Below, piece by piece: positions 1 through 10,165 of a DNA stretch of 64,000 bases. Under the pieces are notes generated by a model, which saw nothing but the letters and a program-made list of their open reading frames with translations, was not told the DNA's origin and searched no databases. The stretch lies in assembly GCF_030272615.1 (NCBI RefSeq), contig NC_081415.1:371795809-371859808 (forward strand), read 5' to 3'. The DNA comes from Cryptomeria japonica. Taxonomy: Eukaryota > Streptophyta > Pinopsida > Cupressales > Cupressaceae. Within the stretch, counting starts at the first letter, position 1. Every line of letters starts with the position of its first letter. Made by a program: the position numbers and the translations under genes.

Positions 1-201
1 CGGGCAAGGAGCTTCCATAGACCGTCGCGTACAACGACAACTACGGGAGGGAGTTGGAGGAGGCAGGCATCTAGTGGTGGGGTCATGGGTCCTCCACCAC
101 CACCAGATAGAGGGGGTAGGCAGGATGATCCTGGGGTGGGTCCTTTAGGGGCTCAGATTCCATCGAGGCCAGGTGGCTCCGAGGGAGGGAGTTCATCATA
201 G
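1..201 (+). pseudogene. C-terminal tail of an antisense plant mobile domain (PMD) gene in Tat-1
   Basis: Frame 1 is open from the first base to a TAG at 199-201 and encodes a Pro/Gly-rich tail. It contains GGVMGPP and a later GAQIPSRPGGSEGG stretch. The PMD gene in element D ends in the same way (KSRGVTGPP, then a Gly/Arg/Ser-rich end at 59467), at the equivalent place downstream of integrase and on the opposite strand to gag-pol. The homology rests on the short tail and on identical position and orientation. The PMD core itself is off the window to the left. On its own this fragment would be just a low-complexity ORF. Confidence 0.62.
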
Positions 202-1883
202 CCTTAGAGGGCTCCCATTGTATCAGTGTTGTACCATTCTTTTGTATTGTAGACACCTGTGGGTGATTGTAGCCATATGATTTTGACATCATTGTATCAT
301 GACACTTTTGATTATATATATGAGATGATTCATCTTTGCGGTAGCTATATGCATGTGTACCTATGTGATGAGATGTTTAATGATGTATGTTTCTATGTGA
401 TGCTTATGATATGGATGCAAATATGTATGTAATGCCATATTTTTGTTCTTTTGTGTTTTTAAAATGTTATGCTAATGCAAATGTAAATGTATGTAATGCA
501 TATGAATATGATAATGCAAATGTAAATTGTGCTAACAGGTATTGTGTGCAGAATGTGATGCAGTTGTGATATCTATATGTATGTATGAAATGCTTATATG
601 TGGTAATGCAAGTGCAATTACATGAAATGTAAATGTTTTTGGTGTGTCATTATACTCAGTCATGTGATAGCAGGCTACGTGGACTCGAGGAGGACGATGG
701 AAGTCAATCAAGAAAGGGGAATGGAAGATAGAAGATATGAAAGTGAAAGAGCTTCTTGTGCGTTATCATCATTGAGCTTTATTATGGCAAGTAGGTTATG
801 ACAATCGAGGCATATGTTCGACCCAGAAAGTCATTGCACCTGTTTGCATGGAGATAAAACAGTCACAAACAAGGAATGCCCCAGTTCACACTAGACTCAC
901 AGTGTCCTCATATCCTTGGACAAGTCATAGCATTACTAAGAGACAATCCACAGACAGCAAATACAAATAGGTGACGATACTCCATCCTCGCCTTTCTAGT
1001 CAAAGACATCCTGGAGATAGACTCTCTAGTCAAAGACATCCCGAAAAAGCTAAAAGACATGTCACCAAAAAAGATGAAATCAAAAGAAAACCAAGACTCG
1101 ACACCAACATCCACTGTAGTCCTCAAGTTTAGTGTCTCTTGTCACTTATATAATTCTTATTTGATTGTGGTCACAATGTTTACTTTCAGAGAAAGGATTA
1201 GATAGCACTGAACCATAATGTTGTTTGAGTCTGTTGAAATACTTGATTTGTTGAAGCCCATTGTTGCTGCTGTGTCTCATCTGAAACTGACTAAATCCAT
1301 GAAACTGATACTTTATTGTGAAGAAAACGGAACTTTATTGCAGATCTGTGATGCAAATGTTGCTTTATTGCAGATTGTGTGCGGATAGACTGAAGAAAGC
1401 TGGAAGAAACTGTACTCCTCGAAACATGTGATGTTCTCAGTTCCACACCCATTACTAGACGTAGGATTTGCCTTAGCCACAGATAGGATCTGATTTATTA
1501 TGGATGGAAAGGGATGTAAAAAGGGAGGTTTATTATGAATGGCTAACCAATCTTAGGTAGATCAATAACAAGCCATGATGGGAATGGGTAAGTTTATTAT
1601 GGATGAAAATGAATCCTGAAGGAGGGAGGAGCAATGTCTCTACACATGGCACTGGTGACCCAGTTTTCACCATGGTACTTGCCCAGGGCGCCACCGAAGT
1701 GGTTTTCACCGTTGGACAAAATTATTTCTCTTTACTTTTTTTGATTTTTTCAATGTTTTTTGTGTCACAAGGCGCCTGTTTGCCAGGTTTTCACCAAGTA
1801 ACGATTTTTTTGTTTTATAATTTTTTTGTATTTTTGAATTTTTTTGATTTTTTTGTATTTTTGAATTAGGATATTTCGACGAG
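202..1883. other. Spacer of Tat-1 between the antisense PMD gene and integrase
   Basis: No credible gene. The left part (about 260-640) is rich in ATG/TATG words, as is the matching spacer of element D after 59467. A 30 bp motif with 'agtcaaagacatcc' is duplicated at about 998-1045. The last part (about 1720-1868) is a T-rich tract on the plus strand, so A-rich directly after the integrase stop. Two or three copies of 'ggttttcacc' lie at about 1655-1795, and one occurs at the matching place in D (about 60726). Small ORFs here look like chance or composition. Confidence 0.6.
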
Positions 1884-4133
1884 CTATGTGTAGAACCTGC
1901 GAAGGTGCATGTTGTTGATAGGATCCTCCAAAGGTTCACCTTCTATAGTTGAGAGCTGATATGCCCCAGAGCCATATACTGCTGTGATGATGTAAGGACC
2001 AAGCCAGTTTGGTTCAAACTTGCCCTTCTTCTCTCTGTCTTGCTGATTCTTGGGGTTTTCTCTGAGAACCAAGTCACCTACCTCAAATGTGCGAGGCTTG
2101 ACCTTGTGATTGTAGCTGCGACTCATTCGTTGTTGGTAAGCCTTGAGATGATTAAAAGCAGTTTGTCTCCGTTCATCCAACAGTTCTAGTTCTTGTAAGC
2201 GAGAGACTCTGTAATCTTCATCAGTGATGATGTTTTGCAAAGAGACCCATAAAGAGGGTAACTCAACCTCAATAGGCAAGATGGCTTCAGAACCATAGAC
2301 TAGTGAATAGGGTGTAGCTCCTGTAGGTGTACGGACGCTTGTGCGGTAGGCCCAGAGTGCAGGATTGAGTTGGATATGCCAATTATGGCCAGCATCGTCG
2401 ACTGTCTTCTTGAGGATTTTAAGGATTGTTTTATTAGATGCCTCAGCTTGGCCATTACCTTGGGGGTAATATGGTGTGGAGAAATGATGGGAAATATGGA
2501 AGCGGTCACAGAGTTCGTGAACATCCTGATTTTTGAAGGGACGCTCGTTATCAGTGATAATGGAAATCGGAATACTGTATCGGCAAATGATATAGTTTAG
2601 GATGAATGTAGCAATTTGCTTTCCCGTAACTTGTGTGAGAGGCACGGCTTCAATCCATTTTGTAAAATACTCTGTGGCAGTGATAATGAATTTGTGACCA
2701 TTGGAAGAAGGAGGGTGAATCTTGTCTATGAGATCGAGTCCCCACTGACAAAAGGGCCAAGGAGACGCAAGTGGTTGTAGTTCTTGTGCTGGCGCATGTA
2801 TGAGGTCTCCATGAATTTTACATTGCTTACATTTCTTGACAAACTGATATGAGTCTTTTTCCATATTGGGCCAGTAATATCCAGTCCTAATGAGTTTCTT
2901 GGCCAAGGTAGGACCACTAGCATGTGGACCACATATCCCTTCATGCACTTCACGTAACACAATCTGAGCTTCGTCGCTTTCTAGACATCTAAGAAGAGTG
3001 CCATCTAGACCTCGCCGGTATAGGGTATCAGCTAAAATGACATATCGAGAGGATTGGCGAATGAAGGTGTGGCGTTGGTTATTTGATAGATCAGGAGGTA
3101 AAGTATTATCTCGTAGGTATGTGAAAATGGAACCATATAACTGGGATTCGGGACCGACAACACATATAATCTCAGTAGGAATTATCTCATATGAAGGGAC
3201 TAAAAGGTTATCCACCAAGAACTCATAGCGGGTCTCGTTTGGAGGTAAATCAATCAATGAAGCAATTGTAGCCATGGCATCTGCAGCGCGATTCTGCTCT
3301 CTTGGTATCTGCTCAAAGTCTATCTTTGTAAAGTGCTGTTTCAGATCATCCACCATTTGTTTATAAGGCATTAACTTTTCATCTTTTGTTTGATAATCAC
3401 CAGTTGCTTGATGGATAACAAGTTGGGAGTCTCGAAAAACATGAAGTTCTTGGATCTTCCATTGAACTGCAATTCGTAATTCTGTTGTTAATGCCTCATA
3501 TTTCGCTATATTATTAGTGCAAGGAAATGATAAGCGGTATGATTTTGGTATAGAATCCCCTTGAGAAGTTATAAAGAGGATGCCAACTCCTGCCCCATGC
3601 TGTGTGTATGAGCCATTGAAGTACAATTGCCATGGCTTTGCATGTGACACTGTTAAAATGGATTCATCAGGAAATTCTGAATTTAAAGGAACATCATCTA
3701 TCATGGGAGCATCTGCTAATTGATCTGTGATGGCTTGTCCTTTTATTGCTTTTCTGTCCACATACTCGATGTCGAATTCACTCAGTATCATTACCCATTT
3801 GGCCAGTTGCCCAGTAAGTGTTGTTTTATTGAGAAGGTATTTTAATGGATCAATTCTTGCAACCAACTTAGTCTTATGAGTGAGCATGTAATGTCGTAAT
3901 TTCTGTGAAGCAAAGACCACGGTGAGACATGCGTGCTCAATTGGTGTGTAGTTTAGCTCGTATCCCACCAATGTGTGACTGATATAGTATACTACTTTTT
4001 CCTTGCCCCCAGCAATTTGTTGTGCTAAGAGTGCCCCTAGTGCTGTTGGAGTAGCTGATATGTATAGTAGCAGTGGTTGATCTGGAATTGGTGGCATCAG
4101 AACTGGTGGATTTAGGAGATAGTCTTTGAGCAT
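1884..4133 (-). CDS. pol: Tat-1 pol C-terminal block: RNase H, second (archaeal-type) RNase H, integrase
   Basis: Open block of 749 codons. Residues about 1-150 are the gypsy RNase H and connection, which here lacks the first catalytic Asp (LLLYISATPTALGALLAQ), as is usual in Tat elements. Residues about 168-290 are a second RNase H with LYFNGS, KYEAL, RDSQLV and AADAMA; the first catalytic Asp is Asn here but Asp in element D. Integrase follows: an HHCC zinc site near 395-445 (HEGICGPH then CKQC), a DDE core with GLDLIDK, IITDN and GQAEASNK all present, and a basic C-terminal part ending HLRRFYT. It would remove RNA from the cDNA hybrid and insert the cDNA in the nucleus. An in-frame TAG separates it from the RT block. 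Confidence 0.92.
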   Translation of the reverse strand: MLKDYLLNPPVLMPPIPDQPLLLYISATPTALGALLAQQIAGGKEKVVYYISHTLVGYELNYTPIEHACLTVVFASQKLRHYMLTHKTKLVARIDPLKYLLNKTTLTGQLAKWVMILSEFDIEYVDRKAIKGQAITDQLADAPMIDDVPLNSEFPDESILTVSHAKPWQLYFNGSYTQHGAGVGILFITSQGDSIPKSYRLSFPCTNNIAKYEALTTELRIAVQWKIQELHVFRDSQLVIHQATGDYQTKDEKLMPYKQMVDDLKQHFTKIDFEQIPREQNRAADAMATIASLIDLPPNETRYEFLVDNLLVPSYEIIPTEIICVVGPESQLYGSIFTYLRDNTLPPDLSNNQRHTFIRQSSRYVILADTLYRRGLDGTLLRCLESDEAQIVLREVHEGICGPHASGPTLAKKLIRTGYYWPNMEKDSYQFVKKCKQCKIHGDLIHAPAQELQPLASPWPFCQWGLDLIDKIHPPSSNGHKFIITATEYFTKWIEAVPLTQVTGKQIATFILNYIICRYSIPISIITDNERPFKNQDVHELCDRFHISHHFSTPYYPQGNGQAEASNKTILKILKKTVDDAGHNWHIQLNPALWAYRTSVRTPTGATPYSLVYGSEAILPIEVELPSLWVSLQNIITDEDYRVSRLQELELLDERRQTAFNHLKAYQQRMSRSYNHKVKPRTFEVGDLVLRENPKNQQDREKKGKFEPNWLGPYIITAVYGSGAYQLSTIEGEPLEDPINNMHLRRFYT

Positions 4134-4142
4134 CTGGAAAGC

Positions 4143-4940
4143 CTATTGACAGTTGTCATCCCATTTGAATTTAATATTTTTATGTAGCAGGTGCTGAAAA
4201 GGATTACACTTATCTGCTAGTTGTGCTATGAGTCTTCGTATGGACTGGAGTCTGCCTTGTAAGGATCGAAGTTGACTGATATTTCTTGGTGGTTGCATTT
4301 CCAAGATAGCTTTGACTTTTGCTGGATCTGCTTCAATTCCTCTTTTGGATACAATGAATCCTAGGAGTTTCCCGGAGGTTACTCCAAAGACACATTTCTT
4401 AGGGTTTAACCTAACTTTGTATTTTTCCAACTGATCAAAGGCAACTGAAAGTATGTCCAAGTGTGTATTTCTATCTATTGATTTGACCAAGAGGTCGTCA
4501 ACATAATCTTCCACAGTTACATGCATGAGATGATGGAAGATAGTGGTCATTGCTCTTTGATATGTAGCACCTACATTTTTTAGCCCAAAGGGCATGACAT
4601 TCCAATAGAAAGTTCCCCACAGACAAGTGAATGATGTTTTGTGTTGATCCTCGGGTGCAATTCTTATCTGATTATAGCCAGAGAATCCATCCATTAATGA
4701 TAGCATTTCATGACCTGCTGTGAGATCAACGATCAAGTCAATGTTTGGTAATGGGAAGTCATCCTTTGGACAAGCTTTGTTGATGTCTCTGAAATCTGTG
4801 CAAATTCTGATGCTGCGATCTGGTTTACTGACAGGTACCAAGTTAGAGATCCATTCCAGATAATCAATTGGGCGTATGAATCCGACATCGAGTAATTTCT
4901 CAAGCTCTGCTTTGACTAGTAATGCCACTTGTGGATGCAT
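4143..4940 (-). CDS. pol: Tat-1 reverse transcriptase
   Basis: The 265-codon open block carries the full fingers and palm of a Ty3/gypsy RT: PVSKPDRSIRICTDFRDINKA, DLTAGHEMLSLMDGFSGYNQI, MPFGLKNVGATYQRAM and the catalytic YVDD box (VEDYVDDLLVKS), then KLLGFIVSKRGIE and the start of the thumb. It copies the element RNA into cDNA inside the particle. The block is bounded by in-frame TAG codons (after CQ at about 4135, and before KLRKM at about 4941-4949). At the second site element D still has CAG, so the stop is a point mutation and not the end of a gene. Confidence 0.93.
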   Translation of the reverse strand: MHPQVALLVKAELEKLLDVGFIRPIDYLEWISNLVPVSKPDRSIRICTDFRDINKACPKDDFPLPNIDLIVDLTAGHEMLSLMDGFSGYNQIRIAPEDQHKTSFTCLWGTFYWNVMPFGLKNVGATYQRAMTTIFHHLMHVTVEDYVDDLLVKSIDRNTHLDILSVAFDQLEKYKVRLNPKKCVFGVTSGKLLGFIVSKRGIEADPAKVKAILEMQPPRNISQLRSLQGRLQSIRRLIAQLADKCNPFQHLLHKNIKFKWDDNCQ

Positions 4941-5516
4941 TTTTCTTAATTTCTATTTTACTGGTTTTGCCCCCAGTTTAACTGTTAGATGATGCATTAC
5001 CAAATCTGGATCCAATCCAGGCATATCAGCGTATGACTAGGTGAAGTTGATTTGTCGCTCTTTGAAGAAACTTATGAATTTTGACCTTTCGGACTCTGTC
5101 AATGATTGAGCTAGGAATATGTTGTGCGGAACCTCTTCTGTACCGATGTTTGTTTTGATAGTTTCTTCTACCAACATGGATGATTTTTCCTCATATGATG
5201 ATGGGAGAATGTCGAGCCTTCCATCTTTGGGCGCCTTAGAGAGCTTTTCACCCTCAGATACGTCCTTTCTTTTTACTTTTTTGGAATCAGATAGCGCCAT
5301 AGTGTGGTTTTCGCCATAAGACCCTTGATTTGTTCTTATTTTCACATTTTTGCGACTGGAAGGTCCGACACCCTCACCAAAATATGCCACGCTATTGAGT
5401 TCTATGGTGTATCCCGCTTTATGGTCTCCAGGGGGAAGATCATCTCGTATGCCTAGATAATCAATAAAAGCTTCATCATTTTGGAATGTATCCAACTGTG
5501 CAGGTCCTTCATTATC
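4941..5516 (-). CDS. pol: Tat-1 pol linker upstream of RT
   Basis: Same frame as RT, interrupted by amber codons at about 4947, 5034 and 5506. It contains the Tat-style lead-in to RT (SLTESERSKFISFFKERQINFT, a stop where Trp is expected, then SYADMPGLDP). The central part is charged (KKVKRKDVSEGEKL and KDGRLDILP) and is matched in element D at about 63290-63540. No catalytic motif. This region probably separates protease from RT in the polyprotein. Confidence 0.75.
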
Positions 5517-6215
5517 CTAGTCAATGAGTTGGTGATGAACAAGGGGAAGGCTGTTAATGTCTTCGAAGTTAGCGGGGCTAAGAGTGAAGATGTGGTTATA
5601 TTCGGGTATGTCAAGGTAATTATCAAGGTCATCGATGGCACTCTCCTCATCAGTCTCGATCATGAGCGAGTCCAAATTATCATTACTAGTAGCGCATTCT
5701 GGAACAGGTGTTCTCATCCTATGTGATTTCAACCTAGAACCTTGAGACAAGGACTGTGTAGATTCCTCATGGGTTGTTTCTTGACCAACTCTGAATTTGT
5801 TATAAAATTCCTCCTCTTCTGTGGGTTCATCTGGCTCTCTGAATGTCTCGGTGAGCTCATAGTCACTAGAGGATTTGTTTGAACCCCATTCCCATTCATT
5901 GGCGTCTGTGGAATAGCAATCCTCTTGTTGAATTTTGGCAATTTTGATTTGTGATGCCTCTTCTGTCCTTTTAGCATAGATCTTGGAAGTCAGAAAACCA
6001 AGTCCCTTCGAGCATTCCCTTTTTACAGTCAATTCAGGTTGTAAGGGCTCCATAACGCCTTCTTTGCGTAACCCAAGAGGGCTTTTTCCATCATACCCAA
6101 ATTTTTGTAGAATCTTGAAGCCTTTGCCATATTTCTCACAGGGTATATTGATCTGATCTTGTGTGTCATCTTCAATGTCTTTGTAGAGCATTTTGTATAA
6201 GCCTTCCTCTTCCAA
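5517..6215 (-). CDS. Tat-1 pol segment with a G-patch-like motif
   Basis: A 232-codon open block between protease and RT. Residues about 30-75 read GKGFKILQKFGYDGKSPLG, then a glycine and EPLQPELTVKRECSKGLGF. This spacing of Gly and aromatic residues fits a G-patch, an RNA-binding or helicase-activating module also found after the protease of some retroviruses. The rest is acidic (EPDEPTEEEEF, TDEESAIDDL) with no recognisable domain. It is bounded by in-frame TAGs at about 6219 and 5514. The G-patch call is motif-based and could be checked with a profile. Confidence 0.6.
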   Translation of the reverse strand: MEEEGLYKMLYKDIEDDTQDQINIPCEKYGKGFKILQKFGYDGKSPLGLRKEGVMEPLQPELTVKRECSKGLGFLTSKIYAKRTEEASQIKIAKIQQEDCYSTDANEWEWGSNKSSSDYELTETFREPDEPTEEEEFYNKFRVGQETTHEESTQSLSQGSRLKSHRMRTPVPECATSNDNLDSLMIETDEESAIDDLDNYLDIPEYNHIFTLSPANFEDINSLPLVHHQLID

Positions 6216-6221
6216 TTCGCC

Positions 6222-7109
6222 CTATCTTTGAAAGGTAGTAGGGTCCCATTTGAGCATCATGATGAATGTTTGCTTGTTAGGATGTGGCCTTCCATATTCT
6301 TTTGGAGAGTTCATGACTTGTCGTAAATACATGGTCTGATTTAAAGTGTATTCTCCCATGCCTTTGTCCTGAAATTTGCCTTTCAGTTCACCTTGTTTTG
6401 ATGTCGAAGGTTTTAATGACTCAGGATCAATGTATGCCGAAGAAGAAACAGCTTCACGATTACTGGGAATGATGGTTTTAGTATGTGATCTCAAATTATT
6501 GCAATATATGAATGGATTAGGATCACCGTTGACTGTTACCTTGACTCCGTTGTGAGGAAACTTAATGCACTGATGATATGTCGATGGGACTGCCCTCATT
6601 TCATGAATCCAAGGACGTCCTAGCAATATATTATAAGTGAGATCTAAATCCAGGACTTGGCAAACCACATCCTTTGTAACTGGCCCAATTCTTAGAGGTA
6701 AGGTGACTGTGCCCTTAGATGAGCGTTCTTCATCATCGTATGCCTTGATGGTGATTTGATTTTTTGAATTCATAGCTTTATTGGAATATCCCAATTGTTT
6801 AATGGTGCTCAATGTGCAAATGTTTAGACCAGCTCCTCCATCTATCATGACTCGTTTTATTCGATGTTTGTGTATGAAGGCTTCAATATGTAACGGTGCA
6901 TTATGTGGCTGACTTACAGAGGCGTCATCGGCTTCTGTGAATGTAAGGGAATGTGGAATGGAAAGGTATCCCACCATGGCTTGAAACTAGTCCACGTTCA
7001 GATTAGTAGGAACGGCGGTGTCTCTCAAGATTTTGTCAAGAATAGCTTTATGAGCGGGGGATATGCGTAAGAGCTCAAGGATGGAGATGAGCGCGGGTGT
7101 CTTCCCTAA
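6222..7109 (-). CDS. pol: Tat-1 aspartic protease region
   Basis: Same frame as gag. The protease active site is VMIDGGAGLNICTLSTIKQLG at about residues 43-62 of the 6977-6222 block, followed by the ILLGRPWIHEM flap and strand motif. The stretch 7109-6978 carries the conserved Tat block between gag and protease (KTPALISILELL, then SPAHKAIL) with TAG codons at about 7107 and 6984. Both TAGs stand where related elements usually have Gln or another non-stop residue. It would cut the Gag-Pol polyprotein. Confidence 0.85.
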
Positions 7110-9410
7110 CTATTCTACAAGGTCATACTCAGGTTTGGTAGATGAAGAAGTGGTGTTTTTATTTGAAGCACCTGGCAAAGTAATTTTACCTCGACGAGTT
7201 GTAACATGACATTCAGAAGTAGGTTCGAAAGAAGATCCAACACCTCTTAGGACAATCTTGGGTCGCTGAGGAGGATTCTCAGGGTTTTTGTTCTTGATGG
7301 TAATAGTAGAGATATGATTGTCCATCGAGATATGATTGATAGTTGAATCATAGTTGTAAGGTGCTCTAGTATAGTTGGCTTGATCATCTGTGACTTTAGC
7401 TTTTCCATTGGCGTGCTTTGGGAATGGTTCCTTAAACATCTCATGTTCTTGATTGGATGAGTGTCCCTCAATCTTAATGTCTCCTCTATCAATGAGATCT
7501 TGCACAATATTCTTCAGTCGATGACAATTACCTATTTTATGACCCTTGCTTTTATGAAATTCACAATACTCATCATCATTCCACCAATTTGGTTTGACCT
7601 TTGGTTCATATGGAGGAAAATCTGGAATTGTGATCACTTTGTTTGCCACCAGCTTTTTGAAGACTGACTCAAGTGGTTCTCCCAATGGAGTGTACTTTCT
7701 TTGTGACCTGGAAGTTGTTTGAGTATTCACTTGATTGTTTGTAGAACTTGATCCCAAAAAGATGAATTTGGGTCGCACCGTGTTGGCATCAACAACACCA
7801 TCATTGACTGTGTTCTTGTTTTTATTCCAAAATCTTGGCTTGTCTTTTCCTTTAAAGTCATCTTTGTTTTCCTTGAATATCTTAATGACTCCTTGCTCAA
7901 TTAGGACCTTTTCTGTTGCTAAGCCTTTTTCAATAACGTCCTTGAAGGTAGACAAACAAGCTTTTCCTAGATCATAGCCAATGTCTTTGTTAACATTCTG
8001 GGTGAACATCTCTACCATTTGTTTTTGTGGAATTTCACAAGAGCATCTGCTGGCTAGATTTCTCCATCTTTGTAAAAATGATGCAAAAGATTCTCCCTCT
8101 TTTTGCTTGGTGTTGCACAAAGTAGTGACTGATATGTCTATCTCTATATTGTAGGAGAAATGTTGAATAAATGCCTCTACTAAGTCACCCCATGACTTAA
8201 TTCCAGGTGGAATTTGGGAGAACCATTCCATAGCTTGATCGCCTAAGCTTTGTGGGAATAATCTCATCAAATATGTCTCTTCTGAAGCCACTTCAATGCA
8301 AGCTGTGAAAAATTGTCTTATGTGTGCCTTAGGATCCCCTTTTCCTCTATACTTGTCAAATTTAGGCGTCACAAAGTGTGTAGGAAATGGAGGCATTGGA
8401 ATGCTCTTGTCAAATGGATAGGGACATATGTCTCTCATTGTGTATGTTGGCTTCAGTGTATTTATGTCCTCCATTTTCTTTTGTAAGTCCCTGATTTGTT
8501 GCTCCAAATTGCTCTTAGGTGGAGATCGACTTCTTGGACCATACCCCATGCTTGAGGCACCAATTGGAGGAGGAGCATGTTGCATATATGGATGATATTG
8601 ATCATACACATGTTCATATGGAGGAGGTCTATATTGATGCGACATATATGGAGCACTTGGTATAGATTCATGTTGAGGAACCCCATATCTATTTTGTGCA
8701 TGTATACCATATTCTACAGGTATGTCATGTTCCATTGTGTTGCCCCCAAATTTGACACGGGGTTTCCTTGTGTCCAAATTTTGAGCATGCCTTTGAACAT
8801 TGCATTGTTTTGGTGGTTGATCCTTAGCATTGATATGTGATTGAGCATATTTTTCCCCATAAGACATCCATAATGGTCTGCGAAGATGAGTATCATATGT
8901 TTGACCATGTGTATGTGGGACCTCTGGTTTTTGAAGCAAAGCTGATGGTGATTCAGGTACCATGTGTGGTCCTCTATTTCCTCCACTATTAGGTCTCCTT
9001 TGATCCATATTGGAGTGAGATTGTTGCAAAGGTCTATGTTCCATTATTTGAGACATGTCAAAATCATGAGGTATCTTGGCTCCACTTTGTGCCATCATGT
9101 GTAAGAAGTATTGTCTATCCCTCCTCATTATCTCCTCAACCAATCGATTGAAATGGGGATTCATAATGGATTCTTCCACATCTGCTGAATGTATTGATAA
9201 GTTGTCCAAATTGTCATTGTGTGTAGCATTGTTGTTTAGAGTGTCCATGTTCTCAACATTTGGATTGTTTCTATAGACATCCATGTCAGGTAATGTAGTG
9301 TGATCAGTATTGAAAAATAAATCATTGTCATACTCATAAGAAATCATGTTTGCAGACTCTTGAGCCTCTTTAGTTTCTCTCCTAGATTTTTGAAGACGGG
9401 TTTCAACCAT
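7110..9410 (-). CDS. gag: Tat-1 Gag
   Basis: Uninterrupted ORF of 766 codons starting MVETRLQKSRRETKEAQ. The N-terminal half is low-complexity, rich in His, Pro, Met and Asn. The retrotransposon gag domain lies at about residues 365-480 (KGDPKAHIRQFF, YLMRLFPQSLGDQAMEWF, SFASFLQRWRNLASRC). A zinc-knuckle-like YCEFHKSKGHKIGNC is near residue 620, followed by IVQDLIDRGDI, as is usual in Tat Gag. It forms the cytoplasmic particle. It ends in the same frame as protease and is separated from it only by a TAG, so a single Gag-Pol ORF is likely ancestral. Confidence 0.93.
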   Translation of the reverse strand: MVETRLQKSRRETKEAQESANMISYEYDNDLFFNTDHTTLPDMDVYRNNPNVENMDTLNNNATHNDNLDNLSIHSADVEESIMNPHFNRLVEEIMRRDRQYFLHMMAQSGAKIPHDFDMSQIMEHRPLQQSHSNMDQRRPNSGGNRGPHMVPESPSALLQKPEVPHTHGQTYDTHLRRPLWMSYGEKYAQSHINAKDQPPKQCNVQRHAQNLDTRKPRVKFGGNTMEHDIPVEYGIHAQNRYGVPQHESIPSAPYMSHQYRPPPYEHVYDQYHPYMQHAPPPIGASSMGYGPRSRSPPKSNLEQQIRDLQKKMEDINTLKPTYTMRDICPYPFDKSIPMPPFPTHFVTPKFDKYRGKGDPKAHIRQFFTACIEVASEETYLMRLFPQSLGDQAMEWFSQIPPGIKSWGDLVEAFIQHFSYNIEIDISVTTLCNTKQKEGESFASFLQRWRNLASRCSCEIPQKQMVEMFTQNVNKDIGYDLGKACLSTFKDVIEKGLATEKVLIEQGVIKIFKENKDDFKGKDKPRFWNKNKNTVNDGVVDANTVRPKFIFLGSSSTNNQVNTQTTSRSQRKYTPLGEPLESVFKKLVANKVITIPDFPPYEPKVKPNWWNDDEYCEFHKSKGHKIGNCHRLKNIVQDLIDRGDIKIEGHSSNQEHEMFKEPFPKHANGKAKVTDDQANYTRAPYNYDSTINHISMDNHISTITIKNKNPENPPQRPKIVLRGVGSSFEPTSECHVTTRRGKITLPGASNKNTTSSSTKPEYDLVE

Positions 9411-9904
9411 GAACTAGGTATTGACCAAGATGTGAGAGACTAGATGAAAAATGGAACGAGTATGGAAGACCAAGAGTTGAATGGAATGTAAATGAGTCTG
9501 AAGTGTACTTGCAATGTCCAAAAGTGTAAGACCAAGTATGTATGTAGTAGAGTAGGTATGACTTCCAAAGAGAGGATAGTTTCTCTTGATGAGGTAAGTT
9601 GACCTTGACTCTAAGTAAAACCAAATGAGACCCAAAGGTAAGAAACCTTGATGAGGGACCACCTAGCAAAGTGTTGTTGTATGTAGTGTGTTGACAAAGT
9701 ATGATGAGGACAAGCAAGTGACCTTTTGACTCAAGTTTAGACAAGTATGAATGTAAAATGAGATGTGAAGCAATGATGGACTATGTGAGACCCAAGGACA
9801 GGTTGAATGCTAGATGAAACCTGAAGAAACAACCTAGGACGCTCAAGTATTCCAAAATTGATTTCTTTTATTTGTTGGACTCTGAAATTTTCTTGCAATT
9901 TTGA

Positions 9905-10165
9905 ACATAGACGCGTGTATACTTCACAGACGTGGTTTCCGGACACAGATGCTACTTTGTCTAACCCAAACGCGCTTCTGCGATTTTCTTGTTTATGTTT
10001 GCTGGGCTGTAAAGGTTTTTGCAATTCTGGACACAGACACAACTGTATACTGCACTAACGCTATTATCTGACACAGACGGGTTTATATTCAACACAGACG
10101 CTATTCTACGCTTCACAGATGCATTTAGATGACTTAGACGCGGTTAAAACAGACACAGATGCGTT
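9905..10165. repeat. Leader repeat cluster 1, acacaga(c/t)gc
   Basis: About eight degenerate copies of (a/t)cacaga(c/t)g(c/t), irregularly spaced about 20-90 bases, for example near 9924, 9943, 10030, 10071, 10091, 10111 and 10151. The intervening sequence is not conserved. This is interspersed, not tandem. Confidence 0.7.

Noticed and set aside
2600..2720. Apparent loss of an integrase catalytic Asp (TEYFTKW instead of TDYFTKW)
   Set aside because: That Asp is not a DDE residue. The catalytic ones ([20 protein letters not shown]) are present, and D has the same Glu.
9905..10165. CRISPR-like spacing of short repeats
   Set aside because: The motif is about 10 bases, degenerate and irregularly spaced, with no cas genes, in a plant retrotransposon leader.
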